The notes: generated from the letters alone by a model not told the origin. A stretch of DNA of 35,010 bases from Anaerolineae bacterium (GCA_016926875.1 JAFGNU010000080.1:1-35010), one strand, 5' to 3'. Counted from the first letter of the stretch, positions 1 to 8,737 are shown. Program-made: numbers and translations.

Positions 1-714
1 CTGCCGGTGAGGCACGTCAAATTCCCAATAGTGCGTTGCCAGGCAGAATACGCCGTTGAACCGCCGGGCCAATTGTAAGGCAGCAACATTTTTATCATGA
101 TCTGCCGAAGGCGTGACGGCATGTCCTGCAATCTCCCGATGATCGCCAAGCTTGAGCGGCCAGATAGGCTTGTGGCCCGTCGCTGCCAACCACATACGAA
201 AACGCAGCAGTTCGTACCACGTTCGCCAGTGTCGCCTGTTCCAGGCCAGGCGCGGCGCAGCCATACATCCCAGATGCAGCCCAGCCGCCGTCACTGCCTT
301 CAGCCCGGCGCGGCTGATCCGGTTGTGAGGGGGCACAAAAACGCTCACCTGGCAGTCCAGCAGTTGTTCCAGGTAGACTTTGGCTTCAATCACCGCCGAA
401 GAAAGATCGGTGTCGGAGGCGAACTCCGGCGTGCCGTTATGATCTGCATGTGTGATACCGTGCAGCATGATCTCCACTCGCCCGGCGCTGACTTGCTCAC
501 GGAGATACTTTACCAGTTCGTGGTTGTCGCCCAGGGGATACGTATCGCCGGTAGCGTGATAGGCTTCGGGAATTCCTTTGCTCCGGCACCCCTTGTGAAA
601 TGGGACAACGGCGAGGCTCACCGGCCCACCCGCCCACAGCGCGGCATAGCAGTTCTCTAGATCGTCGGGACGGGTGAAAAAGCTGGTATCGTCGTCGCGG
701 ATACAAAAGCGCAT
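1..714 (-). CDS. Polysaccharide deacetylase-like (DUF2334/NodB-fold) protein, 3'-truncated by window edge
   Basis: The frame is open from an ATG at 714 to base 1 (238 codons) with no stop, so the C-terminus lies outside the window. Sequence: the N-terminus reads MRFCIRDDD, giving a metal-binding Asp cluster at residues 7-9. An HGITH motif (residues 85-89) matches the HxxxH metal site, and a late THYWE (227-231) supplies another conserved His. A VPPHN segment lies between. This order (RDDD, HxxxH, PPxN, THYW) fits the DUF2334 branch of the NodB/CE4 deacetylase fold. Context: it begins 7 bp after the stop of the methyltransferase gene at 722-1426 and is the most distal visible gene of the surface-glycan operon. 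A role in removing acyl groups from an exported glycan or a lipid-linked precursor is inferred. The substrate cannot be told, and DUF2334 proteins are poorly characterised. The start is the only ATG before the DDD motif. Confidence 0.75.
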   Translation of the reverse strand, partial: MRFCIRDDDTSFFTRPDDLENCYAALWAGGPVSLAVVPFHKGCRSKGIPEAYHATGDTYPLGDNHELVKYLREQVSAGRVEIMLHGITHADHNGTPEFASDTDLSSAVIEAKVYLEQLLDCQVSVFVPPHNRISRAGLKAVTAAGLHLGCMAAPRLAWNRRHWRTWYELLRFRMWLAATGHKPIWPLKLGDHREIAGHAVTPSADHDKNVAALQLARRFNGVFCLATHYWEFDVPHRQ

Positions 715-721
715 ACGGTCA

Positions 722-1426
722 CTACATCTTTTTGATCAACAGCCCTGATAATTCCCACGTCTTGTGGCGGTAGGTCCGCGCCGACAGCAGTCTGGCTGTA
801 TCCGGATAAGCGTTGATGACTCGCATCGCCTGATAAGTGGGAATCTGGTGTGTAGACCCGGCAAAGCGCGTGGCAAACCAGGCCAGGTGCGAACGCAGCA
901 TACGCCTGACAACCCGCCGAATGTTCCAGTACGAGCATGTGACCAGTTGGAGCACGATCAGGCCGTTGGCATTGGTCAGATCGAGCAGCTTCGCCAGGAT
1001 GGTTTGATCAAAAGCCACGCGGTGGCCGATCACGCCGATGCTATATACCAGATCAAAACTCTGGTCGGGGCAAAATCCCAACAGATCGGAAACATGGAGA
1101 TCGACAGGACACGTTACGGACCACGTCTCGGATTGAGCCATCTCGCGGGCCAGATCAAGCATGTCTGGCGACGGATCGATCCCGGTGATGTGCCCGGCGT
1201 GCGAGAGAAAATGAAAATACATGCCGCTCCCGCAGCCGACGTCAAGCGCCGTATAGCCTGCGGGCAGCGCCCTGTCGGCATAGAGCAGTTCGGCGGCGTT
1301 CAGACATGTGCCCTCGCGGTATTCGCGTTCACTGCCGAGCATCTGATCGAACAGGCTGTTACGATAATCGGAGACGACCGCGTCGCGATAATAGTCGATG
1401 TTTTTTTCAAGGTCTTTTCGGTACAT
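722..1426 (-). CDS. SAM-dependent class I methyltransferase (surface-glycan locus)
   Basis: A 234-residue protein. Motif I of the Rossmann methyltransferase fold is seen as ALDVGCGSGMYF (about residues 60-71), followed by the acidic end of strand 2 (TGIDPSPDML, about 81-90) and a motif-IV-like SFDLVYSIGV stretch near 123-132. The C-terminal third (a Cys/Trp-rich segment, then RRVVRRMLRS) resembles no domain I recognise. Start: an upstream in-frame ATG at 1678 would overlap the previous gene by more than 200 bp. The ATG at 1426 has GAGGAA about 9 nt upstream and begins 22 bp after the previous stop, so I chose it. It probably methylates a sugar or the glycan chain terminus, inferred only from its place between glycosyltransferases and a deacetylase. 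Target atom and sugar are unknown. Confidence 0.85.
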   Translation of the reverse strand: MYRKDLEKNIDYYRDAVVSDYRNSLFDQMLGSEREYREGTCLNAAELLYADRALPAGYTALDVGCGSGMYFHFLSHAGHITGIDPSPDMLDLAREMAQSETWSVTCPVDLHVSDLLGFCPDQSFDLVYSIGVIGHRVAFDQTILAKLLDLTNANGLIVLQLVTCSYWNIRRVVRRMLRSHLAWFATRFAGSTHQIPTYQAMRVINAYPDTARLLSARTYRHKTWELSGLLIKKM

Positions 1427-1448
1427 CACGCTGTTTTCCTCGCCCGGT

Positions 1449-2255
1449 TCATGCTGGCGGCTTGTGTGCCACGACAATAGAAGTTGGTCCCAGGTACTTG
1501 AACGGCCAGACATGAAGCGAACAATAGGCGCGGTAAGCCACGCGGTACACAAACGGCCTGCTGGCAAATTGCTCGGAGTTAAGCGAGGAATCCCGGCGCG
1601 TGGTAAAAAAACGGATCGTGAAGCCGGTTTGTCTGAACGTAGCCAGCAGGTGGCGGGCCGGTATCTCCGCATAATCAAAGTTATGACTGTGCGATTGGTA
1701 GTCCCCGGCAGTTAGCGAAAAATCGGATTCAACTTCCTGCGGGCGCGAGCCTGGACGAACAACATCCAACAAAGCAGGCAGGAACCGCTTACCTGCCCGG
1801 TGCCCATTTGCCAGCCGGATGATAGCGTGTCCCCCCGGTTGTAATACGCGGTAAAATTCGCGGATGGCACTCGAATAACCAACCACGTGCTCCAACACCG
1901 ACTGGCTGTAGATCAACCCAAACGTTCCATCGTCAAAGGACAGGTTCGTCAGATCATCGACCTGGAACGTAAGGTTGGACATTTGGAAGCGCTGGCTTGC
2001 CAATTGTATTCCCACATCCGAAATATCGACCCCCATAACCTGGGAAGACGGGTAACGCGCGGCCACCCAGGCCGCCGGGCTACCTTCGCCGCAACCGGCG
2101 TCTAGGACCTGTGCCGCCATATACTGATCGATTGCTGCAACGACTTCCGGCTCAAACGCGCAGCCGCCATGAGTTTGATGCCAATCAGCCATCATCTCAA
2201 AGTAAAGGCGATTAGTTTTAAATTCGCGCTCGAAAATCTCTTTTTTGGTGTTCAT
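1449..2255 (-). CDS. SAM-dependent class I methyltransferase (surface-glycan locus)
   Basis: A 268-residue methyltransferase. Motif I is VLDAGCGEGSP (residues 50-60), the acidic strand-2 end is VMGVDISD (73-80), and a post-motif block IYSQSVLEHV followed by FYRVLQPGGHAII is typical of Methyltransf_11/25 enzymes. The start ATG at 2255 overlaps the TGA of the upstream glycosyltransferase (ATGA), indicating translational coupling. An in-frame ATG at 2291 is less likely because it would add 12 residues and deepen the overlap. The gene ends 22 bp before the second methyltransferase. The two proteins are not close copies: their N- and C-terminal parts differ, so they probably act on different positions. 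O-methylation of glycan residues, or capping that limits chain length, is inferred from context only. Confidence 0.88.
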   Translation of the reverse strand: MNTKKEIFEREFKTNRLYFEMMADWHQTHGGCAFEPEVVAAIDQYMAAQVLDAGCGEGSPAAWVAARYPSSQVMGVDISDVGIQLASQRFQMSNLTFQVDDLTNLSFDDGTFGLIYSQSVLEHVVGYSSAIREFYRVLQPGGHAIIRLANGHRAGKRFLPALLDVVRPGSRPQEVESDFSLTAGDYQSHSHNFDYAEIPARHLLATFRQTGFTIRFFTTRRDSSLNSEQFASRPFVYRVAYRAYCSLHVWPFKYLGPTSIVVAHKPPA

Positions 2256-3619
2256 CTCACCTGCTCTCGATCCTGAGCTGCCGGGAGGCAAACTGCGCGC
2301 AGCACCTGGTCAAGTTTTGCCATCAGAGCGCTCTGAGTATATTGATTGACATAGGCCGGTTTTTGAGAGAACTGTTGCTCCAGCGTCCCGGCGGACCAGG
2401 CGGCCCACAGTCGGTCCAGGGCCTGTCGAATCGCTGGTACATCGTCATAAGGCGCGACGATGCCCTGCCCGGACTCGCGTACAATCCGCGCACCGCTGCC
2501 CGGTGGAATCACGGCCAGCACGGGCCGCCCTGAAGCCAGGTAGCTGTAAAGCTTGCTGCCCGGACAGTATGCCTTCTCGGTTGCATAGCGCAGCAGGAGC
2601 AAAACCGTGGATGAACAAATCTCTTCCCATGATTCACTACGCCCGACCACCCCGGCATAGTGCGTGATGTCGTCAAGCTGCCGGGCAGTGACCTGTGATC
2701 TGTAGTTAGCGCCGATCTCGCCGACAAACCGCAGCCTGATCCTGTCCCGCCGGTCGGGATGAGCGGTCAGCCACTCGGCCAGGGCTTGCAAAAACGGGTC
2801 GAGTATATTCAGCGCCATGTTGCCGACGTAGCTTATTGTCAGGTGCTCGCTTGAGGGGTAGCATGGCTGCGCCGCAGTCCCGGACACATCGTCAAAGCCA
2901 ATGGGCAGCGCGTGGATTTTATCCGGTGGGACATGATACTGTGCGATGTATCCTTCGCGAACTTCTTCGGACACCACCATTGCCTGCGCGCATTGATCCA
3001 GAAAGCGCTGCTGCCAGGCCCGGTCCTGGTCAATCCGCCGCGTGGGGCGCATCAACTCGACGGCGCTGTAAGTCAGCGTCCAGGGATCGCGGTAATCGGG
3101 TACCCAGGGCAGTCCGGTTTGTCGGCTGGTATGGTGGCCGATAAACAAGGTAGACCAAGGGCCAGCAGTAGTGAATAAAACATCTGCCGGATTCTGCCGG
3201 TGAGCGGATATAACCGCCTGTACGGCGGGCCGAATCCAGGAAGAAACCAGATCGGGATAGTAATAGCTATAGGCCAGCCGCGAGATAAGCTTTCTCAACC
3301 GCGATCCGACAAGGTCCGGCTGCGATCCACCCGTCAGCCCTACAGCCTGTGTGGTTGAAGGTGTTTTACGCGCGCGCCATCTGGCCCACAGATCGGCCAG
3401 CGACAGATAGACGTTTTTGTAATCCACAAAGATGATTTCGGCATTTGCGGGCCAACGTTGGACCAGGCTGGGATCGTGGCGTCCGGTTTGCGCGCGAGAG
3501 GCGATCACGCGAATCGACCAACCCCGCTTTGACAACTGCTCAACAGTTCGTACAGCGCGGATGGCTCCCGGTGAGTTGTCGGGAGGCACGTTAAACGAAA
3601 CGATGATTAACTCTGGCAT
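2252..3619 (-). CDS. GT4-like (GT-B fold) glycosyltransferase
   Basis: A 455-residue protein with a GT-B layout. The N-terminal acceptor domain starts with a beta strand and a Pro/Gly loop (IIVSFNVPPDNSPGAIRA). The C-terminal donor domain contains HLTISYVGNM, a VGRSESWEEICSSTVLLLLRY segment, and a SYLASGRPVLAVIPPGSGAR nucleotide-sugar region ending in an ESGQG motif. This resembles GT4 family members in polysaccharide loci (WbuB/FnlA-neighbour type). The enzyme should be cytosolic and add one sugar to a lipid-linked acceptor. Donor and linkage cannot be read from sequence. Start ATG at 3619; I see no good Shine-Dalgarno. The 3' end overlaps the next gene by 4 bp (ATGA). A 64-bp gap separates it from the preceding gene, with a short GATAC/GTATC inverted repeat near 3671-3685. 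Confidence 0.88.
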   Translation of the reverse strand: MPELIIVSFNVPPDNSPGAIRAVRTVEQLSKRGWSIRVIASRAQTGRHDPSLVQRWPANAEIIFVDYKNVYLSLADLWARWRARKTPSTTQAVGLTGGSQPDLVGSRLRKLISRLAYSYYYPDLVSSWIRPAVQAVISAHRQNPADVLFTTAGPWSTLFIGHHTSRQTGLPWVPDYRDPWTLTYSAVELMRPTRRIDQDRAWQQRFLDQCAQAMVVSEEVREGYIAQYHVPPDKIHALPIGFDDVSGTAAQPCYPSSEHLTISYVGNMALNILDPFLQALAEWLTAHPDRRDRIRLRFVGEIGANYRSQVTARQLDDITHYAGVVGRSESWEEICSSTVLLLLRYATEKAYCPGSKLYSYLASGRPVLAVIPPGSGARIVRESGQGIVAPYDDVPAIRQALDRLWAAWSAGTLEQQFSQKPAYVNQYTQSALMAKLDQVLRAVCLPAAQDREQVR

Positions 3620-3683
3620 AAGGCTTTATTCGCGGGAAGATAAACAAGAAATCGGGCTATGATCATCGACGATACAGGAAGTA

Positions 3684-4826
3684 TCATCCTCCTGCCGCTC
3701 CCAGGTGCTCCTGGTGTAAGATGCTGCCGACTGCGTCATGGCTGAAGCGCGCGCGCACGGTGCGGCTTACCTGCTCCGCATCGATTCCATGTGTACCATC
3801 GAGCAGGCTGATCATTCCGGCGGCGATAGCCTCAATATCCCCCACTTCGACAAGTAATCCCTCATGCTCGTCTTCGCGCACAACAGCCGGAATGCCGCCA
3901 GCGCGGGTTGTCAGCACTGGGCAGCCACACGCCATCGCCTCCATCAGCACGCAGCCGAATGTTTCAAACGCGCTCGGAAAGACGAAGCCGCTGCTGCGGC
4001 GCATTAGATCGGCAAGCTGGGGCTTGGGCAGAAAGCCGTGAAAGCGATACGCATGGGCCGGGAGCAAACGGGCTGCCTCGGCTTCCATCATCGGGCGGGC
4101 GGCGCTGTCGCCCACAAAATGCAGTACGGCGTCAGGACACTGGCGGTGGACAATTGCGAACGCACGTAGAATATCAGGCACGCGCTTTTGTGCCGAGAAA
4201 CCCGATACATGCAGCAGCCAGGGTTCGCGCGGACCCGGCGGATCCGGGGTAAAAATATCGGCGTTCAGGGCGTTGGGCAGCCAGCGCACTGAGGCTTGAA
4301 TGTCGTAGTGAGCATAATCATCCTCAGCGCGGTAGCTGGTCGGCAGCACGCGGTAAGCCCGTGCAAAGGCCGAGCGGAACTCAGGGATCAAAAACGACGG
4401 TATTTCGCGCCGGAGAAACGCCGTCCAGTGCTGCGAGATCACGTAGGGCGCGCCCAGATCAGCCGTATGTTTCATGGCACGGTAGGCTATACTGTCCTGG
4501 GTATGGATGACTTCCGGTTTCCCCCATTCTCTCACAACCAGCCTCACCGCACGCCGGAAATAATAGTGCAAAATCGGAGGGCTTGTACCGGGAATCGGCG
4601 AGCGCCCTGTGGTGACATACCATGTGGGTACGCCGTTGTCGTCAATACGTTCGACACGCCAGAACGGCCAGCGTGTGCGCGTCATCGTGAAAACGAGCAC
4701 GGCCACGTCATCAAAACGGGCTGCCGCGTGGACATGCTCCCGGCAGAATGTGCCGTGTGCGGCCCACAGGTTCGACTTTGGAGGATACCAGTCGGGGATA
4801 AATAAGACCTTGACGCGGCGATCCAT
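3684..4826 (-). CDS. GT4 family glycosyltransferase (glycosyl transferases group 1)
   Basis: A 380-residue GT-B enzyme. The N-terminus (VKVLFIPDWYPPKSN, then GTFCREHVHAAARF) is the usual opening of GT4 enzymes with a glycine/proline loop. The C-terminal domain shows LLHVSGFSAQKRVPDILRAF, FHGFLPKPQLADLM and the E-x7-E signature FETFGCVLMEAMACGCPVL with AGGIPAVV, which binds the donor nucleotide-sugar. Start: translation from 4913 would overlap the upstream gene. The ATG at 4826, 20 bp after that gene's stop, begins right at the fold (MDRRVKVLF), with a weak AGAAA upstream. It is expected to work at the inner membrane face, adding a hexose-type sugar during assembly of the exported glycan. The precise specificity is unknown. 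Confidence 0.92.
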   Translation of the reverse strand: MDRRVKVLFIPDWYPPKSNLWAAHGTFCREHVHAAARFDDVAVLVFTMTRTRWPFWRVERIDDNGVPTWYVTTGRSPIPGTSPPILHYYFRRAVRLVVREWGKPEVIHTQDSIAYRAMKHTADLGAPYVISQHWTAFLRREIPSFLIPEFRSAFARAYRVLPTSYRAEDDYAHYDIQASVRWLPNALNADIFTPDPPGPREPWLLHVSGFSAQKRVPDILRAFAIVHRQCPDAVLHFVGDSAARPMMEAEAARLLPAHAYRFHGFLPKPQLADLMRRSSGFVFPSAFETFGCVLMEAMACGCPVLTTRAGGIPAVVREDEHEGLLVEVGDIEAIAAGMISLLDGTHGIDAEQVSRTVRARFSHDAVGSILHQEHLGAAGG

Positions 4827-4845
4827 CACGACAGTTTCTTTCGCA

Positions 4846-6114
4846 TCACCCTTCAAGCGTTTTGGCCGTCTGGGCAACCCAGTTGGCAACACGCCGTGCA
4901 GAGTTGGCGTCACGGTAGTAGACGTAGTTGTCGACGATGGCTTCGCGCCCGGCAGCGTATTTGTCGCGTTGTGTTAACTGATCGACAATCTCGTCCTGTA
5001 GCTGCTGGTAAGAGCGGCAGATGGGGACCCAGTCGTTTTCGGCCAGGGGCTTGAAGTGCCTGGTCAGGTGATAGGCATCAAACTGGGCCTTGGCGTGATC
5101 GGGCTGGATGTCAGAGTATACCGGCACCACGGTCGGGGTATCGAGGATGGCGCCTTCGATGGCCCACGACGATCCGGGGGTTACGATCACATCCGAGTGC
5201 TTGAGCAGGTTGGTCTGGTGAACCAGATCGTCGCGTGTTGGATACCAGCCGATGGCTGGCATGTAGGATGCAAACGAGAAAACAATGTCCGGATGCACGC
5301 GGTAGGACCAGAAATTCTCAAGGCGAGAAAGCGGGTGCAGGCGAATAATAAGCTGCGCGCCGCGCAATTCCGGCGTATCCGTAAACATGCGCAGCATATC
5401 ATCAACCAAGTAGGTTTCGTCGCGTCCGAGGTATTTCTGATCGTAAACGCCAACCGTTGCGTACGTGATTACCGGGCGACCGGGGTCTAGGCCAAGAGAG
5501 CGAATGAATTCATCGCGCGGCAGCAGCCAGGCATCGTCATAGTAAGGGTCAAATGAGGGAGAACCGTTGATCGCCACTTCGTCAGCCGTGTAGCCCTGAA
5601 GGTCCAGCGCTTCCTGATAATTCACCGGCCCCCATACAGAAATGCGATCCGGTCGGCTGTTGAACCCCCGCGCGACGTTGTCCCAGCTTTTGACGACGCC
5701 CATGGTGGGGATGCCCAGTCTGCGAGCAATAACCACCGGCTCGTATTCGAACTGGGTCATGGGGTGCGTACAAACCAGCAGGTCTGGCTTGAACTCTTGA
5801 AACGTTGCCATCAGGTAGTCGGGCGGGGTGAAACGCCGGTTTTCCAGCCTGACCAACCACTCGATCACCCGGCGATTGCGTTGGCGCATCCGCATCCGGC
5901 GAATGCGCGCGCCCCTGATAACCGTTGGAATTTCCATCCGCCGGACATGCACCCGGTTTTCAGGGATAAGGTCCAGGAACGCGGGAATATTATAGGCCGG
6001 ACTCAAGATGACGATTTCCCAGTCAGGCAGCAGTTCCTGGAGATATTCGACAACCCCCAGGGTCAGAAAATCACGGACGCACTGCCCCTGCGGAATAGTA
6101 AGAAACAGGTTCAC
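4846..6114 (-). CDS. GT-B-fold transferase, CDP-glycerol glycerophosphotransferase/capsule-transferase-like
   Basis: A 422-residue protein starting at a GTG at 6114, three bases after the TAA of the nonulosonate synthase gene. Seen: an N-terminal half with two basic/aromatic helices (RIRRMRMRQRNRR), LLVCTHPMTQFEYEP, RLGIPTMGVVKSWDN, and a C-terminal half with LIIRLHPLSRLENF, SDVIVTPGSSWAIEGAILDTPTVV and HLTRHFKPL. The RLHP...SSxxxEAxxxxTPxV pattern is that of the CDP-glycerol glycerophosphotransferase / capsular transferase superfamily (GT-B). It could transfer the CMP-activated nonulosonate made by the neighbouring genes, or a polyol phosphate. The exact family is unsure. It could also be a NeuC-like UDP-sugar epimerase, which shares the GT-B fold, but the usual NeuC signatures are not apparent. 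Confidence 0.7.
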   Translation of the reverse strand: MNLFLTIPQGQCVRDFLTLGVVEYLQELLPDWEIVILSPAYNIPAFLDLIPENRVHVRRMEIPTVIRGARIRRMRMRQRNRRVIEWLVRLENRRFTPPDYLMATFQEFKPDLLVCTHPMTQFEYEPVVIARRLGIPTMGVVKSWDNVARGFNSRPDRISVWGPVNYQEALDLQGYTADEVAINGSPSFDPYYDDAWLLPRDEFIRSLGLDPGRPVITYATVGVYDQKYLGRDETYLVDDMLRMFTDTPELRGAQLIIRLHPLSRLENFWSYRVHPDIVFSFASYMPAIGWYPTRDDLVHQTNLLKHSDVIVTPGSSWAIEGAILDTPTVVPVYSDIQPDHAKAQFDAYHLTRHFKPLAENDWVPICRSYQQLQDEIVDQLTQRDKYAAGREAIVDNYVYYRDANSARRVANWVAQTAKTLEG

Positions 6115-6117
6115 GAG

Positions 6118-7617
6118 TTACCAATCCTCAAGAATGGTTTTCCGTTCAAGTATGTCTTTCTGACTAATCGCCTCATCTTCGTATTCTGAATCACCCTTGA
6201 TATGAGTGGTTGAGACTTCTTCGATGATAGCGCCCCGCTTCGTCGTGAAGCTGTGCCAGGCTCCACGCTCGATCAATAACATGTCGCCAGCCTGCATGTG
6301 AATGACCCGGTCGTTTAGGGTTATTTCCAGGTCACCCCACAGCAGGTGAAATGTTTCTTCCTTGATCCGGTGGCGGTGATTGGGGTGCCGCTGTTGTGGC
6401 AGCATGATCACAAGCTTTTTGCAGTATTCTCGATTGATCAAGTTGACGATCAACGCGCCGGTCTGGCGGAAGTTTTCCATGCCGTAATGGTGCGATAACT
6501 CGATCTCGTACTGGCTGCCGAACACAATACGGGCTTCACCGAGCAGCCCTTTGGCCTCGTGGATCATCTCGCGGATAACACCAATCGTATCGCGGCCCGA
6601 ACGCTCCTCGAAAATCGCCTCGTTGCTCTCATAGTCTTTCGACGCTGTCCACTGGGTGCGGTACTGGCCCAACTGGCCGCTGGTTAATTGGCCCGCCTGG
6701 CACGGCATTGCAAAGTACACGTTTTCGGGCGTGATCGTCGAGCCTTTAGGAATAGCGCAGCGAGCGTAGACCCCACGTTGCAGGCTTAGCAGCGAATCCA
6801 CCTCGGCTTGTGTGATCAGCTTTTCGCCATCGTTGCCAAAGATGGTGCGAGCGATCAGTGCGCTGTTAACCCAGGCATCGGTCTGGTCCGGTGTCATGGA
6901 ATACGCGTTGAGCTTGATTGTATCGGTCTCTACCCCGACATGCCGTTCAAGAATTTTTGCGCCTGCTGCAACGGCCACCTTGACTACGTCCAGGTTATCC
7001 GGGGCTTCGTGGCCGGAATACCCTATCGTGAGGTGCGGGTAGCGATAACGCAATCGTTCAATAAACCCCAGGTGCAGGTTGTCATTCGGGGTTGGGTAGA
7101 GACTGACACAGTGCAGAACAGCCAGAGAAACCTGCCGGTGAGTGAAAAAACTGACCATTTTGTCAATGTCTTGCAGTGTGGCCCCACCTGTTGAGGCAAT
7201 AACCGGTTTGCCGGTGTTGGCGATTGCAGCGAGCAGCGGCCAGTCGGTGACGCTGCAACTGGCGACTTTGAGGATATCTGCACGATGTTCCAGGCACAAC
7301 TGAACAGATGGTTCGTCGAAGGGAGTCACGACGATCAGCAAGCCCTCGTCACGCGCTGCCTGTGCAAGCCTGGCAAACTGGTCTTTGGTCAGGCGGGTGC
7401 TGAGAAACCGGGGTATGTGTTTGACATCGCTGCGGGTGACATAATCGGGGTGAATGAAGGTGTCAAGCTCACGGTATTGGAACTTAATCGCCCCCGTTAC
7501 TTTGTATTTGCGCGCAATTTTGCCCATCGCCTGAATAATGCGCAGCCCGTGTTTCACGTCCCCTTGATGGTTATTCGCCATTTCGAAGATAAACAGGTTA
7601 TTAAAGAGATCGCTCAT
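6118..7617 (-). CDS. NeuB-family nonulosonate synthase with SAF and C-terminal cupin domains
   Basis: A 499-residue enzyme. Residues about 1-275 form a NeuB TIM barrel: FEMANNHQGD (11-20), IKFQYRELD, HCVSLYPTP (169-177), GYSGHE and ERHV (224-227). A SAF/antifreeze-like lid follows (about 280-340, RGVYARCAIPKGSTITPENV). The last roughly 120 residues are a cupin with HPNHRHR...EETFH (411-424) and an AWHSF motif (452-456). NeuB enzymes condense PEP with an N-acylated hexosamine or a mannose (phosphate) to give sialic, legionaminic, pseudaminic or Kdn-type acids. The cupin's role is unknown; a sugar isomerase or binding role is possible. Start: a GTG at 7644 would overlap the upstream stop, but the ATG at 7617 has GGGACAAGG upstream and matches where the fold begins. 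It lies directly downstream of the CMP-sugar synthetase gene. Confidence 0.92.
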   Translation of the reverse strand: MSDLFNNLFIFEMANNHQGDVKHGLRIIQAMGKIARKYKVTGAIKFQYRELDTFIHPDYVTRSDVKHIPRFLSTRLTKDQFARLAQAARDEGLLIVVTPFDEPSVQLCLEHRADILKVASCSVTDWPLLAAIANTGKPVIASTGGATLQDIDKMVSFFTHRQVSLAVLHCVSLYPTPNDNLHLGFIERLRYRYPHLTIGYSGHEAPDNLDVVKVAVAAGAKILERHVGVETDTIKLNAYSMTPDQTDAWVNSALIARTIFGNDGEKLITQAEVDSLLSLQRGVYARCAIPKGSTITPENVYFAMPCQAGQLTSGQLGQYRTQWTASKDYESNEAIFEERSGRDTIGVIREMIHEAKGLLGEARIVFGSQYEIELSHHYGMENFRQTGALIVNLINREYCKKLVIMLPQQRHPNHRHRIKEETFHLLWGDLEITLNDRVIHMQAGDMLLIERGAWHSFTTKRGAIIEEVSTTHIKGDSEYEDEAISQKDILERKTILEDW

Positions 7618-7640
7618 AGCCTTGTCCCGTTTTTGCCCGG

Positions 7641-8690
7641 TCACGCCTCGCCGGTTGCACGATCAAAAAACAATTGAGCCAACTTCTCAAGCCCAATCAT
7701 CTTGTCATCAATATAATAGTCGGCAGCAGGTTTGCCAAATCGCAGCTCGTGGTGCTTAACACCCCATTCTTGCATCTGTCGGCGCGTTTCCTCCGACCAG
7801 TCAATCCCGGAGGCCGAGCCGCGTGCCGTAAACAAGATGATATACGCCCCGGCATCGTATAGGTGATTGATCAGGCGGATCGTGTCATGCCGTGGCTTGG
7901 CCTGATCATACTGAAGACTGGGAACCAGCGTAGCGATCACGCCGTCAATATCGAAGCAATAGCGCGCTTGGGGAACTGGCCGCGTTGAGCGCGTTGCCAG
8001 CCCGGCTGCTGCGGTCTGTAGCTGTTCTTCCGTATCGATATCAAAATTCTCATCCATCACATACCCGTAGATTACATGCCCCGTCATCGACTGCTGCCCG
8101 GTGATCACCTGTGTGCGAACCACATCGATACTGGCGTTTTGCATATAGGTGGCGGGGAGCTGCTGGCGCGGCATGTTGTAAGCTTCGGGGATGTCAGCGG
8201 TCACTACCACCGGAGAAAGCCGCCCATTTTCATCCCGGAACCACATCTTGAACGGTGTTTCGGGCGCGGGCGCCACAGATCGTACCGAGTCCACCTGAGG
8301 GTTATCCAGTAAGATACGGATCATGGCGTCGATATGCGCCGGGTCGCGGACCGGGTGCGTTGGGCGCAGATGAACGCATAGATCAGGGATGTAACCTTCC
8401 TGCTCCTTAAGCCAAATGAGCGCGTGCCGGAAGACGTCGAGATCGGTGGAGTGATCCTGCGCATATTCTGCCGGGCGTAAAAAGGGTGTCTCCGCCCCAT
8501 ATTGGCGGGCGATGGCGGCATACCGGGCGCTGTCGGTGCTGACAACAGTACGCGTGACCAGCCGTGAGGCCAGCGCGTGTTCAATCGAATAGGCCAGCAT
8601 CGGCTTACCGGCCAGCGGGCGGATATTTTTATCTTTGATGGTCTTTGAACCGCTGCGGGCCGGAATCAGGGCGAGGATCTCAGGTTTCAT
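7641..8690 (-). CDS. Acylneuraminate cytidylyltransferase (CMP-nonulosonate synthetase) fused to a HAD phosphatase
   Basis: A 349-residue two-domain protein. Residues 1-230 are a NeuA-type cytidylyltransferase: LIPARSGSKTIKDKN (8-22) binds CTP, VSTDSARYAAIA follows, and FDIDT (216-220) carries the metal-binding Asp pair. Residues about 243-345 are a HAD phosphatase with motif I FDIDG (D247, D249), motif II TARG (T288), motif III K320 in FGKP and motif IV IDDK (D328-D329). The HAD part resembles the small capsule-locus phosphatases (EcbF/BcbF type). The natural reading is dephosphorylation of a nonulosonate-phosphate followed by CMP activation in one polypeptide, between the synthase gene and the exporter. 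The ATG at 8690 lacks a clear Shine-Dalgarno. A substrate such as Neu5Ac-9-P, Kdn-9-P or another sugar phosphate is inference. Confidence 0.9.
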   Translation of the reverse strand: MKPEILALIPARSGSKTIKDKNIRPLAGKPMLAYSIEHALASRLVTRTVVSTDSARYAAIARQYGAETPFLRPAEYAQDHSTDLDVFRHALIWLKEQEGYIPDLCVHLRPTHPVRDPAHIDAMIRILLDNPQVDSVRSVAPAPETPFKMWFRDENGRLSPVVVTADIPEAYNMPRQQLPATYMQNASIDVVRTQVITGQQSMTGHVIYGYVMDENFDIDTEEQLQTAAAGLATRSTRPVPQARYCFDIDGVIATLVPSLQYDQAKPRHDTIRLINHLYDAGAYIILFTARGSASGIDWSEETRRQMQEWGVKHHELRFGKPAADYYIDDKMIGLEKLAQLFFDRATGEA

Positions 8691-8737
8691 GGGGATTATT
8701 CACGAGGGCTTGTGCCGGTTTCCATGATTGTGTGACA

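Noticed and set aside
764-1480. A 238-codon plus-strand frame opposite the first methyltransferase
   Set aside because: It is antisense to a gene with a clear SAM motif I and lies within a run of ten minus-strand genes.
4846-6114. Considered as NeuC (UDP-GlcNAc 2-epimerase), which would complete a sialic acid pathway
   Set aside because: The RLHP...SSxxxEAxxxxTPxV pattern fits the CDP-glycerol/capsule transferase group better, and no NeuC signature was recognised. A profile search could still change this.
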